A stretch of DNA of 64,000 bases from the NCBI GenBank assembly GCA_902778665.1, contig CACYYN010000010.1:1-64000 (forward strand), read 5' to 3'. This stretch comes from Oscillospiraceae bacterium (GTDB lineage Bacteria > Bacillota > Clostridia > Oscillospirales > Oscillospiraceae). Under the pieces are notes generated by a model. It saw only the letters and a list, made by a program, of their open reading frames with translations. It made no database searches and had not been told where the DNA came from. Position 1 is the stretch's first letter; every line of letters begins with the position of its first letter. Shown here piece after piece: positions 44,488 to 52,296 of the stretch. Position numbers and translations under genes: made by a program.

Positions 44488-45318
44488 TTATTTGAAAGAC
44501 TGCCGCGGTTTGTAGTATTCAAATATAACGCAATCCTTCCCTTTCTCATTGCGCGGCTCATGAGAAGTCCAGCAGACACGCATAGCACCGAGAGCCTGTG
44601 CAAGGCGGACGGAGAGAGGTTGCCAGCCGATCTTGTATGCGATGAATTGAGGCCTGCCCAGAAAATTTAGCAGGGTGCGGCTTGCAAGATAGGCAAAAAC
44701 CTTTCCACCCGGGGTATCTTCGGGATACTCGTGAGCAGGCATGGCTAGCTGACCGCGCAGAAGATCTTTAGCATGAATGCGAAACCAACCGACAATCAGA
44801 GGATTGAAGCTTTCGATGCAGATTTCTCCCCGGTAGGAAGAGATCAGGTCATAGGTTTTTCTGCAGAGCTCACGGTTGCGTCTTCCGTTTTTCAGCTCGC
44901 AGATGATCGGGCGCCTGCCGTTGATCAGACGCAGCACGTCGGAAAAGAGGGGAATGCTGCATTCTGTCCCACAGAGCTTCATTTTGCGAAGTTCGCTGTA
45001 GGTATAGTCATCCACCCGGCCGTGTACACCGCAGACTCTGTCCAGCGTGTCATCGTGGAAGACAACGACATAACCGTCTTTCGAGAGCTGAACATCGAGC
45101 TCTATGCCGTATCCCATCTCAGCTGCCAGGCTGAATGCCTCAAGGGAGTTTTCGGGGATGGATCTGTCCCGAGCATGCAGACCGCGGTGGGCAATATTTC
45201 TGCCCATAAAGGGCGCTTTCTGTCGTGAGGAGGCTTTTCCGGGAGCTGCGAGATAAAGCGGCAGAGCAGCTGCCACAGCAGCACAGCATCCCCAGAAGAT
45301 GGCGTTTTTCTGTTTCAT
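44488..45318 (-). CDS. Glycerophosphodiester phosphodiesterase with N-terminal membrane anchor
   Basis: The 276-residue protein has one hydrophobic N-terminal segment (about 8-25) and a GDPD TIM barrel. The catalytic and metal motifs are NIAHRGLHARDRSIPENSLE, IELDVQLSKDGYVVVFHDDT and ICELKNG. It hydrolyses glycerophosphodiesters such as glycerophosphocholine at the cell surface. The start ATG 45318 has a weak SD. It is divergent from the phosphoesterase gene. Confidence 0.92.
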   Translation of the reverse strand: MKQKNAIFWGCCAAVAAALPLYLAAPGKASSRQKAPFMGRNIAHRGLHARDRSIPENSLEAFSLAAEMGYGIELDVQLSKDGYVVVFHDDTLDRVCGVHGRVDDYTYSELRKMKLCGTECSIPLFSDVLRLINGRRPIICELKNGRRNRELCRKTYDLISSYRGEICIESFNPLIVGWFRIHAKDLLRGQLAMPAHEYPEDTPGGKVFAYLASRTLLNFLGRPQFIAYKIGWQPLSVRLAQALGAMRVCWTSHEPRNEKGKDCVIFEYYKPRQSFK

Positions 45319-45390
45319 GGAGAGGCACTTCTTTCTGTGATTTGATGCTTATATTGTACCACAGATAAAAGGAAAAGGAAACATAAAGAA

Positions 45391-45867
45391 ATGAAAGTTG
45401 CTGTTTTTTCAGATACCCACATGAACACTGCAAAGATGCTGGAAGCTGTCAGAAAGGAGAGACCGGATGTGATGATCCATCTGGGTGATCTGGAGCGAGA
45501 CACGGAATGCCTTCGACAGGAATTCCCGAGCATTCCGCTTTATAACGTCTGCGGAAACTGCGATTTCAGCAGGACTGCCCCGGAAAAGGCGGTCATTCCG
45601 CTTGGGCCGGTGAAAGCGTTTATCACCCACGGGCATCTTTATAATGTAGACTGGAACACCGATTCTCTCGTCTATGCAGCAATGGAAGAGGGGTGCAGTA
45701 TTGCGATGTTCGGCCATACCCATCAGGCAGTGAACGGTGAGCTCGGCAGTGTCAAGCTGCTCAACCCGGGCACGGCGGGAAAGGGACTGAAACTGACCTA
45801 CGCCATGGTTGATATTTTTGAAAACGGCGGCATTGCCTGTGAGATCAGGGATATGCAGAATCTATAA
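45391..45867 (+). CDS. Metallophosphoesterase, YfcE/MJ0936 family
   Basis: The 158-residue protein is a small calcineurin-like phosphodiesterase. The five metal motifs are in order: FSDTH (7-11), HLGDLE, CGNCD (the usual GNHD is GNCD), ITHGHLYN and FGHTHQA. The substitution of His by Cys in the third motif is normal in this subfamily. Known members hydrolyse model phosphodiesters and the in vivo substrate is unsettled. AAAGGAAA precedes ATG 45391. Confidence 0.9.
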   Translation: MKVAVFSDTHMNTAKMLEAVRKERPDVMIHLGDLERDTECLRQEFPSIPLYNVCGNCDFSRTAPEKAVIPLGPVKAFITHGHLYNVDWNTDSLVYAAMEEGCSIAMFGHTHQAVNGELGSVKLLNPGTAGKGLKLTYAMVDIFENGGIACEIRDMQNL

Positions 45868-45885
45868 TGTTCAAAGATATGATAA

Positions 45886-45920
45886 AATGCCCTGTCGATT
45901 TCAGTGACCGACAGGGCATT
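45886..45920. terminator. Hairpin between phosphoesterase and proX-like genes
   Basis: AATGCCCTGTCG and CGACAGGGCATT form a perfect 12-bp stem. The minus strand runs on into TTTATC, so it mainly serves the gene on that strand. Confidence 0.8.
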
Positions 45921-45922
45921 CA

Positions 45923-46483
45923 TCATGTCTCCTCGGAGTTCCAGGGGAGATCGACATAGGTAATCCCGTGCCCGGTGGCCGGGATTATTTTTTTCAGCAC
46001 ATCCTCCATGCGAAGCTTGAGAGAGGAGGTGTTCATGCAGGGGTGACAGCCGAGGTATTCATCGGAGAGAAGATCATTGTCAATCAGAAGGCGGACAGCA
46101 TGATCTTTATCCTGAATCAGCCCGAGGAGGCTGACACTGCCCGGCGTAACACCGAGATGGGCAAGCATCTGTTCAGGCGTTGCAAAGCTGAGCCTTGCAC
46201 AGCCTAACTGACGGGAGAGAAATTTGGTGCGGAACGGCTTGTCGCCAGGCATGAGCAGGAGATAAAGATCTGTCATCTGCCGATTTGTGAGCAGCAGGTT
46301 TTTACAGATTTTGCATCCGAGTACCTTTTCCACATTGAGACAGGCTTCAATGGTGTCAGCATGCTCATGATCAACACGCTCAAAGGATATGCCCTGTTCC
46401 TCCAGAAAATCGTAGCAGCGATCTTCTGAAGGAGAACGTTTTTCTGCAGGGCGAGCGGAATACACAATAGGATCAATGGTCAT
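45923..46483 (-). CDS. Prolyl-tRNA deacylase, ProX/YbaK family
   Basis: The 186-residue protein belongs to the trans-editing family that clears Ala- or Cys-mischarged tRNA(Pro). The YbaK/ProX core shows HEHADTIEACLNVEKVLG, the substrate-binding KNLLLTN strand, LLLMPGDKPFRTKFLSRQL and GVTPGSVSLLGLIQDKD. ATG 46483 is 7 bp after the thiT stop, so the two are in one transcript, and expression would depend on the TPP riboswitch plus any internal promoter. No strong SD is present; coupling to thiT is likely. Confidence 0.9.
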   Translation of the reverse strand: MTIDPIVYSARPAEKRSPSEDRCYDFLEEQGISFERVDHEHADTIEACLNVEKVLGCKICKNLLLTNRQMTDLYLLLMPGDKPFRTKFLSRQLGCARLSFATPEQMLAHLGVTPGSVSLLGLIQDKDHAVRLLIDNDLLSDEYLGCHPCMNTSSLKLRMEDVLKKIIPATGHGITYVDLPWNSEET

Positions 46484-46490
46484 ATTAGCT

Positions 46491-47048
46491 TTACTGAAGA
46501 TCCTCTCCGCGAATATATTTGCCAAGAGGCTTCCAGAGAAGGAGCCCAACCAGCAGGCAGAGAATCATATCAAGAATCATGTAGCTTCCGTTATAAATGA
46601 GGGAATAGAACCAGGGAGAGTGCATGGTCATGCCAAAGAAGGTTTCAGGCATGTACTCTGCCCAGACGGTTGCACCGACGATATAGTGCACCAGAAACCG
46701 TGCAACGCTGCCGACAACCGTGCCGAGGAAAAAGCCGTAGTGCATCTTGTGGAACAGCCCGGCAAAGCCCAGAACGGTGAAAGCAAGAATATAGTCACCC
46801 AGCATGGATTGCCAGCCCCAGGCGTAGGCACCATCCAGCAGGAGCTGAAGGACGCTGTAGACAAAGCTTGCCAGCATGCCTGGCCCGAATCCCCATCTGG
46901 CACAGTAGATGAAGATGGGCAGCATGCCAAGGGTGATAGATCCGCCCTGCGGCAGTTCAAAAAGCTTGAGATAACTGATCACCTGAGCAAGAGCAATGAA
47001 AATAGCTCCTTCTGTCAGGGCGCGAAGAGTAATTTTGGATTTCTGCAT
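46491..47048 (-). CDS. thiT: Thiamine ECF transporter S component
   Basis: The 185-residue protein has six membrane helices and the ThiT motif set: GWQSMLGDYILAFTVLGFAG in the middle and EYMPETFFGM, PWFYSLIYNGSYM near the end, which line the thiamine site. It captures thiamine for a shared ECF energising module encoded elsewhere. The upstream TPP riboswitch confirms the substrate. GGAGG precedes ATG 47048. Thiamine is the cofactor of the E1 enzyme at 2855. Confidence 0.95.
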   Translation of the reverse strand: MQKSKITLRALTEGAIFIALAQVISYLKLFELPQGGSITLGMLPIFIYCARWGFGPGMLASFVYSVLQLLLDGAYAWGWQSMLGDYILAFTVLGFAGLFHKMHYGFFLGTVVGSVARFLVHYIVGATVWAEYMPETFFGMTMHSPWFYSLIYNGSYMILDMILCLLVGLLLWKPLGKYIRGEDLQ

Positions 47049-47082
47049 GATGTTTCCTCCATAAAACAGGGAACAAAAAATA

Positions 47083-47112
47083 CGGGTACTGCACCGTCAG
47101 CGCATAAACCCG
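47083..47112 (-). terminator. Expression-platform terminator of the TPP riboswitch
   Basis: On the minus strand CGGGT and ACCCG close a hairpin with inner TGCGC/GTGCA pairing, followed by TATTTTTTG, just before thiT. Confidence 0.75.
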
Positions 47113-47130
47113 CACAAAACACCACTTATC

Positions 47131-47217
47131 ATCCCTACGCCGGCATTATCCGTACAGGTTTAGCGGGTTTCGCAGTGTCAATCCACTGCGTCTCAGCCGG
47201 GCATACCCAGCTCCCCT
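47131..47217 (-). ncRNA. TPP riboswitch (THI element)
   Basis: The minus strand reads GGGGAGCT, then GGCTGAGA, ACCCGCTAAACCTG and GGATAATGCCGGCGTAGGGA, the conserved cores of the thiamine-pyrophosphate aptamer (CUGAGA and the GGAUAAUGCCNGCGUAGGGA segment). It is followed by a terminator hairpin and thiT, so thiamine pyrophosphate should switch off thiT and the downstream gene. Confidence 0.97.
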
Positions 47218-47281
47218 TTGTCGAGGCACATTATATTGCGGCAGGGTGAAAAAGTCAATACATGTTTTCTGAAGAAATTGT

Positions 47282-47297
47282 TTTACAAATTTGTAAA
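47282..47297. repeat. 16-bp perfect palindrome upstream of the hrcA promoter
   Basis: TTTACAAATTTGTAAA lies 16 bp upstream of the hrcA -35 box. It could be a binding site or a UP-like element. No known motif matches clearly. Confidence 0.5.
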
Positions 47298-47312
47298 CTC
47301 AAAAAAAGGCTG

Positions 47313-47366
47313 TTGACAAGCGGGGAACAAAATGCTATATTAGCACTCGAAATAAATGAGTGCTAA
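47313..47366 (+). promoter_or_regulatory. hrcA operon promoter with CIRCE operator
   Basis: TTGACA (47313-47318), a 17-bp spacer and TATATT (47336-47341). The CIRCE element TTAGCACTC-N9-GAGTGCTAA (47340-47366), a perfect match, overlaps the end of the -10. HrcA binds here and represses until heat shock. Confidence 0.98.
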
Positions 47367-47411
47367 CAGAGCGGGCGATAAAGTGCCAGCAGAATCTGCG
47401 AGAGAGTGCAA

Positions 47412-48500
47412 ATGGAAATCAGCGAGAGAAAAAAGAAAATACTCGCGGCTGTCGTGGATGAATATATCCTGACGGCGGAGCCTGTGGGCAGCAAAGCACT
47501 GGCAGAAAAAGCCGGGCTGGGGTGCTCTTCAGCTACCATCCGCAATGAGCTTGCAGAACTTGTTAACATGGGATATCTGGAACAGCCACATACCTCAGCC
47601 GGCAGAGTTCCGACGCCTCTCGGATACAGAATGTATGTCAACGAGCTGATGCAGAAGCAAAAGCTCTCTCTGGAGGAAACAGAGGAACTGAATCTGCGGC
47701 TGGAGAAAAAGCTCAATGAACTGGACAACACCATCAGCGATGTGTCCAGGCTTGCATCTCAGCTTACCAACTATCCTGCTCTGGCGCTTTCATCCAGAAG
47801 CCAGGTAACCATCAAGCGGTTTGACATTATCTATGTGGATGCCAACACATTCATCATAGTGGTTATGCTGGACAATAACACCGTCCGGAATAAGCTTGTG
47901 CATCTGCCGGTTTCCGTGGATGAGGGAATGGTGAAAAAGCTTTCCACCATGTTTAATGCATCTTTTACGGGTATTACCGATTCACAGATCACGCCGGTTC
48001 TGATCAATTCGACAGAGCGGGCAGCAGATGACAGCCTTGGGCTCACATCTGTGATTGCGGCTTTCGCCATGGAAGTGCTTGCCACGGAGGCAGCACCTGC
48101 AGCGTTTGTGACCGGAGAAAACCGGCTGTTGAACCAGCCCGAGTTCCGCGATCCGGATAAGGCGCACCGGCTGATGAGTTATCTTTCCAGCGGCGGATAT
48201 ATCCTCCCGCCGGGAGAAGACCTCGGGGATGCAAACGAGGTCCGGGTTCTGATCGGACCGGAGAACGTGGCGGAGGAACTCAAAGACTCCAGCGTGATTG
48301 TGGCCAGCTACGATGCGGGAGACGGCACGAAGGGTCTGATCGGTGTGGTCGGGCCGACGAGAATGGATTATTCCGCTATTGCATCCAAACTCAGTTTTCT
48401 GGCGCAGGGCCTTTCGAGAAGACTGGGAGGCGGGGAAGCCCCCGTTGAGGGGATGCACAACAAGCTTATAATCAAAGGAGATGATTCCGATAAACGATAA
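47412..48500 (+). CDS. hrcA: Heat-inducible repressor HrcA
   Basis: The 362-residue repressor binds CIRCE upstream of its own operon and is kept active by GroEL. It has the N-terminal winged helix (ILAAVVDEYILTAEPVGSKA; SSATIRNELAELVNMGYLEQ; TSAGRVPT), a dimerisation core and the C-terminal IGPTRMDY-like block (GVVGPTRMDYSAIASKLSFL). Start ATG 47412 is preferred over GTG 47406; the SD is weak. It overlaps grpE by 20 bp. Confidence 0.96.
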   Translation: MEISERKKKILAAVVDEYILTAEPVGSKALAEKAGLGCSSATIRNELAELVNMGYLEQPHTSAGRVPTPLGYRMYVNELMQKQKLSLEETEELNLRLEKKLNELDNTISDVSRLASQLTNYPALALSSRSQVTIKRFDIIYVDANTFIIVVMLDNNTVRNKLVHLPVSVDEGMVKKLSTMFNASFTGITDSQITPVLINSTERAADDSLGLTSVIAAFAMEVLATEAAPAAFVTGENRLLNQPEFRDPDKAHRLMSYLSSGGYILPPGEDLGDANEVRVLIGPENVAEELKDSSVIVASYDAGDGTKGLIGVVGPTRMDYSAIASKLSFLAQGLSRRLGGGEAPVEGMHNKLIIKGDDSDKR

Positions 48501-49098
48501 GGAAGAAAAGGTCCCTGCAGAAGAAACGGCACCGGAAGCAGAAAAAGAGAATACTCCCGTGCAGGAAGACAAGAAGGCTGAACCGGCAGAGAAGGAAAGC
48601 AAAGCTGAAACGGAAAAGCCTGAAGACAGCAAGCAGGGGACGGAAGAGAAAGCTGCCGATCCGAAGGAAGATCCGCTGAAAGATGAATTGGCCCAGGTCA
48701 CGGATAAATATCTCAGAATCTGTGCGGAGTATGACAACTTCCGGAAGCGTACGCAAAAGGAAAAGGATAATCTCTACGGTGACATCCGGGCAAATGTGAT
48801 TACAAGCTTCCTCCCGGTATACGATAACCTGGTTCGGGCCCTTGCTGCCGAGACACAGGACGAGGCCTACCGCAAAGGGGTTGAGATGATTATGAATCAG
48901 TTCAACACCACGCTGGAAAAGCTCGGCGTCACGGAGATCAAGGCAGTCGGTGAAAAGTTTGATCCCACCCTTCATAATGCGGTGATGCATGTGGATGATG
49001 AGAGCAAAGGAGAAAATGAAATTGTTGAAGAATTCCAGAAGGGATTCAAAATAGGCGACAAAGTAGTTCGGTTCTCAATGGTTAAAGTCGCCAATTGA
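48481..49098 (+). CDS. grpE: Nucleotide-exchange factor GrpE
   Basis: The 205-residue protein exchanges ADP for ATP on DnaK. An N-terminal Glu/Lys-rich disordered stretch of about 65 residues precedes the long coiled helix (YLRICAEYDNFRKRTQKEKD) and the C-terminal beta wing (FDPTLHNAVMHVDDESKGEN; GFKIGDKVVRFSMVKV). The ATG at 48481 abuts its AAAGGAG with almost no gap, so either coupling to hrcA starts it or a rarer codon (ATT or ATA) just downstream is used. Confidence 0.94.
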   Translation: MIPINDKEEKVPAEETAPEAEKENTPVQEDKKAEPAEKESKAETEKPEDSKQGTEEKAADPKEDPLKDELAQVTDKYLRICAEYDNFRKRTQKEKDNLYGDIRANVITSFLPVYDNLVRALAAETQDEAYRKGVEMIMNQFNTTLEKLGVTEIKAVGEKFDPTLHNAVMHVDDESKGENEIVEEFQKGFKIGDKVVRFSMVKVAN

Positions 49099-49129
49099 AA
49101 TTGTATAAAATAAAAAGGAGATAGACATC

Positions 49130-50992
49130 ATGGGTAAAATTATTGGTATAGACCTCGGTACAACAAACAGCTGCGTTGCAGTTCTCGAAGGCGGAGAAGC
49201 AACCGTTATTGCAAACGCTGAAGGCGCACGCACCACACCGTCCGTCGTGGCATTTTCCAAAGACGGCGAAAGAATGGTAGGCCAGGTGGCAAAACGCCAG
49301 GCTGTTACCAACCCGGACCGCACCATTTCCTCCATCAAGCGTGAAATGGGCTCCAATTACAAAGTGACCATCGACAACAAGTCCTATACCCCGCAGGAGA
49401 TTTCCGCAATGATTCTCCAGAAGCTGAAGGCAGATGCCGAAGCTTACCTCGGACAGACGGTTTCCGAAGCAGTCATCACGGTTCCTGCATACTTCACGGA
49501 TGCACAGCGTCAGGCAACAAAGGACGCCGGCAAGATTGCCGGTCTTGAAGTAAAGCGTATCATCAACGAGCCGACCGCAGCAGCTCTTGCCTATGGGCTT
49601 GATAAAGAAAATGACCAGAAGATCATGGTTTACGACCTCGGCGGCGGCACCTTTGATGTGTCCGTTCTGGAAATCGGCGACGGTGTTATTGAAGTTCTTG
49701 CAACGGCCGGTAACAACCGTCTCGGCGGCGATGATTTTGATAAGTGCATTACCGATTATCTGGTGGCAGAGTTCAAGAAGGCGGAAGGCATTGACCTGAG
49801 CGGCGATAAAGTTGCTATGCAGCGTCTGCGTGAGGCTGCCGAGAAGGCAAAGATTGAGCTGAGCGGTGTAACCTCCAGCAATATCAATCTGCCTTACATT
49901 ACTGCTGATGCAACCGGTCCGAAACACCTTGACATCACCCTCACCCGTGCAAAGTTCAATGAGCTGACGCATCATCTCGTTGAAAAGACGGTCGGACCTG
50001 TAAAGCAGGCTCTGAGCGATGCAGGGCTCCAGCCCAGTGAGCTGAGCAAGGTTCTGCTGGTTGGCGGTTCTTCCCGTATTCCTGCCGTTCAGGAAGAGGT
50101 CAAGCGCCTCACCGGTAAAGACGGCTTTAAGGGTATTAACCCGGATGAATGTGTTGCACTGGGTGCTGCTATCCAGGGCGGCGTTCTCTCCGGTGATGTG
50201 GAAGGCATTGTGCTGGTCGATGTTACACCTCTGTCCCTCGGCATTGAGACCCTGGGCGGTGTGTGCACGAAGCTGATTGACCGCAACACCTCTATCCCGA
50301 CCAGAAAGAGCCAGATTTTCTCCACGGCTGCTGATAACCAGACCAGTGTTGAAATCAATGTTCTTCAGGGCGAGCGTGAGATGGCAGCTTACAACAAGAG
50401 CCTCGGCCGTTTCCATCTGGATGGCATCGCTCCGGCCCGTCGCGGTGTTCCGCAGATTGAGGTTTCCTTCGATATCGATGCAAACGGCATCGTAAACGTC
50501 TCCGCAAAGGACCTCGGTACCGGCAAGGAACAGCACATCACCATCACTTCTTCCACGAATATGTCCAAGGAAGACATCGACAAGGCTGTCAAAGAAGCTG
50601 AGATGTATGCTGCAGAGGATGCAAAGCGTAAGGAAGAGGTTGACACCCGCAACCAGGCTGACCAGATGGTCTACCAGACGGAAAAGATTCTCAGTGAGTC
50701 CGGCGACAAGCTGGATCCCGCTGACAAGAGCGAAGTGGAAAGCAAGCTTGCTGCTCTGAAATCCGCTCTGTCCGGCACAGACACCGCTTCCATCAAGAGT
50801 GCTACGGAAGCCCTCACGCAGGCCTTCTACAAGGTATCTGAAAAGATGTATCAGGCAGCAGGTGCTGCACAGCAGGGCAACCCGGGTTATGACCCCAATG
50901 CCGGCTACAACGCAGGCAATGCTTCCGGCAACGGCGACCCACAGTACTATGATGCCGACTACACCGAAGTTGTAGACGATGACAAAAAGTAA
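49130..50992 (+). CDS. dnaK: Chaperone DnaK (Hsp70)
   Basis: The 620-residue Hsp70 has the ATPase domain ([13 protein letters not shown] at 5; [46 protein letters not shown]), the hydrophobic EEVD-less linker [19 protein letters not shown] [18 protein letters not shown] and the peptide-binding domain to about 500. The C-terminal lid ends with a Gly/Asn/Ala/Tyr-rich tail. GrpE and DnaJ flank it. AAAGGAGAT precedes ATG 49130. Confidence 0.99.
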   Translation: MGKIIGIDLGTTNSCVAVLEGGEATVIANAEGARTTPSVVAFSKDGERMVGQVAKRQAVTNPDRTISSIKREMGSNYKVTIDNKSYTPQEISAMILQKLKADAEAYLGQTVSEAVITVPAYFTDAQRQATKDAGKIAGLEVKRIINEPTAAALAYGLDKENDQKIMVYDLGGGTFDVSVLEIGDGVIEVLATAGNNRLGGDDFDKCITDYLVAEFKKAEGIDLSGDKVAMQRLREAAEKAKIELSGVTSSNINLPYITADATGPKHLDITLTRAKFNELTHHLVEKTVGPVKQALSDAGLQPSELSKVLLVGGSSRIPAVQEEVKRLTGKDGFKGINPDECVALGAAIQGGVLSGDVEGIVLVDVTPLSLGIETLGGVCTKLIDRNTSIPTRKSQIFSTAADNQTSVEINVLQGEREMAAYNKSLGRFHLDGIAPARRGVPQIEVSFDIDANGIVNVSAKDLGTGKEQHITITSSTNMSKEDIDKAVKEAEMYAAEDAKRKEEVDTRNQADQMVYQTEKILSESGDKLDPADKSEVESKLAALKSALSGTDTASIKSATEALTQAFYKVSEKMYQAAGAAQQGNPGYDPNAGYNAGNASGNGDPQYYDADYTEVVDDDKK

Positions 50993-51027
50993 GACTGAGG
51001 CATTCGGCAGATAAACTATCAATTTAT

Positions 51028-51053
51028 GAGGCGGAGCGTTTTCACTCCGCCTC
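51028..51053 (+). other. Hairpin in the dnaK-dnaJ gap
   Basis: GAGGCGGAG and CTCCGCCTC form a 9-bp stem with an 8-nt loop and no T-tract, 26 bp before dnaJ. It is more likely a processing or stabilising hairpin than a terminator. Confidence 0.6.
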
Positions 51054-51079
51054 GCATCGCTGTATAGAATGGAGCCAGT

Positions 51080-52228
51080 ATGGCAGAGAAAAGAGACTAT
51101 TATGAGGTGCTTGGCGTAAGCAAAAGTGCCACGCAGGAAGAAATCAAAAAAGCATACCGCAAGATCACAAAAGAGAATCACCCGGATCTGCATCCCGGCG
51201 ACAAGGAATGTGAAGAACGCTTCAAAGAGGCGAATGAGGCTTATGAAGTGCTTTCCGATGAGGAAAAACGCAAAAAGTACGACCAGTACGGTCATGCAGC
51301 CTTTGACCCGAATGCCGGCTACGGTGCAGGCGGATTCGGCGGATTTGATTTTGGTGATCTCGGCGATATATTCGGCGGATTCAGCGATATATTCGGCGGC
51401 GGATTCGGCGGATTCGGTGGGAGCTCCAGACGGGCAAATCCCAATGCACCCAGAAAAGGAAGCGATACCAGGGCAACCCTGAATATCAGCTTTGAAGAGG
51501 CTGCCTTCGGGTGTGAGAAGGAAGTTACCGTGCCGATTATCGAAATGTGCCCCGACTGCACGGGCTCAGGCTGTGAACCGGGCACAACGCCGGAGGTTTG
51601 TCCTGACTGTCATGGCAGCGGGCAGAAGGTGACGCAGCAGCGTACGCCTTTCGGCATGGCCCAGTCTGTCGGGCAGTGCCCTCGCTGCGGCGGAAAAGGC
51701 AAGATTATTCATCAGCCCTGCAAAACGTGCCGCGGTGCGGGATATATCCGCAAGCAGCACAAGATTAATGTCAAGGTTCCTGCCGGTATTGACGACGGTC
51801 AGGCAATTCCTCTCCGGGGGAAGGGTAATGCAGGTGCTAACGGCGGTCCTGCCGGAGATATCTATATCTCCATTATCGTCCGGCCGCATGCTCTCTTTGA
51901 AAGGGAAGGAACCAGCATTTACTTGGCCCAGGATATCAGCTTTGCCGAGGCTGTGCTCGGTGCTGAGATTGAGGTGCCTACCCTTGACGGAAAGGTAAAG
52001 CTGAATATTCCGGAGGGTACGGAATCCGGTGCGGTGTTCCGCCTGAAGAACAAGGGCGTGCCGTACCTTAACGGAAAAGGTGCCCGTGGTGATCAGTTTA
52101 TTACGGTCAATGTGGCAGTTCCCAAACGGCTGAACAGCAAACAGAAGGAGCTTCTGAGAGAGTTCGCGGCGAGTATGGGCCCAACTGACACGCTCAAGGG
52201 CGGCGGAATCTTCGGGAAGAGGAAATAA
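51080..52228 (+). CDS. dnaJ: Chaperone DnaJ (Hsp40, type I)
   Basis: The 382-residue cochaperone stimulates DnaK ATPase. It has a J domain at 1-70 with HPD at 34-36, a Gly/Phe-rich region (about 75-125), four CxxCxGxG zinc repeats ([32 protein letters not shown]) and the C-terminal substrate domain. It closes the heat-shock operon, followed by a terminator. Confidence 0.98.
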   Translation: MAEKRDYYEVLGVSKSATQEEIKKAYRKITKENHPDLHPGDKECEERFKEANEAYEVLSDEEKRKKYDQYGHAAFDPNAGYGAGGFGGFDFGDLGDIFGGFSDIFGGGFGGFGGSSRRANPNAPRKGSDTRATLNISFEEAAFGCEKEVTVPIIEMCPDCTGSGCEPGTTPEVCPDCHGSGQKVTQQRTPFGMAQSVGQCPRCGGKGKIIHQPCKTCRGAGYIRKQHKINVKVPAGIDDGQAIPLRGKGNAGANGGPAGDIYISIIVRPHALFEREGTSIYLAQDISFAEAVLGAEIEVPTLDGKVKLNIPEGTESGAVFRLKNKGVPYLNGKGARGDQFITVNVAVPKRLNSKQKELLREFAASMGPTDTLKGGGIFGKRK

Positions 52229-52247
52229 AATAACCTATAAAAAGAAT

Positions 52248-52276
52248 TACAGCGCCTGTTTGATACAGACGCTGTA
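52248..52276 (+). terminator. Heat-shock operon terminator
   Basis: TACAGCG-c-CTGT pairs with ACAG-a-CGCTGTA around a short loop, followed by GTTTTTGCTTTTTATT. Confidence 0.85.
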
Positions 52277-52296
52277 GTTTTTGCTTTTTATTAGTG

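Noticed and set aside
49082..51295. 737-residue open frame opposite dnaK
   Set aside because: An antisense frame against a highly expressed, C-ending codon gene. The composition is typical of such shadows.
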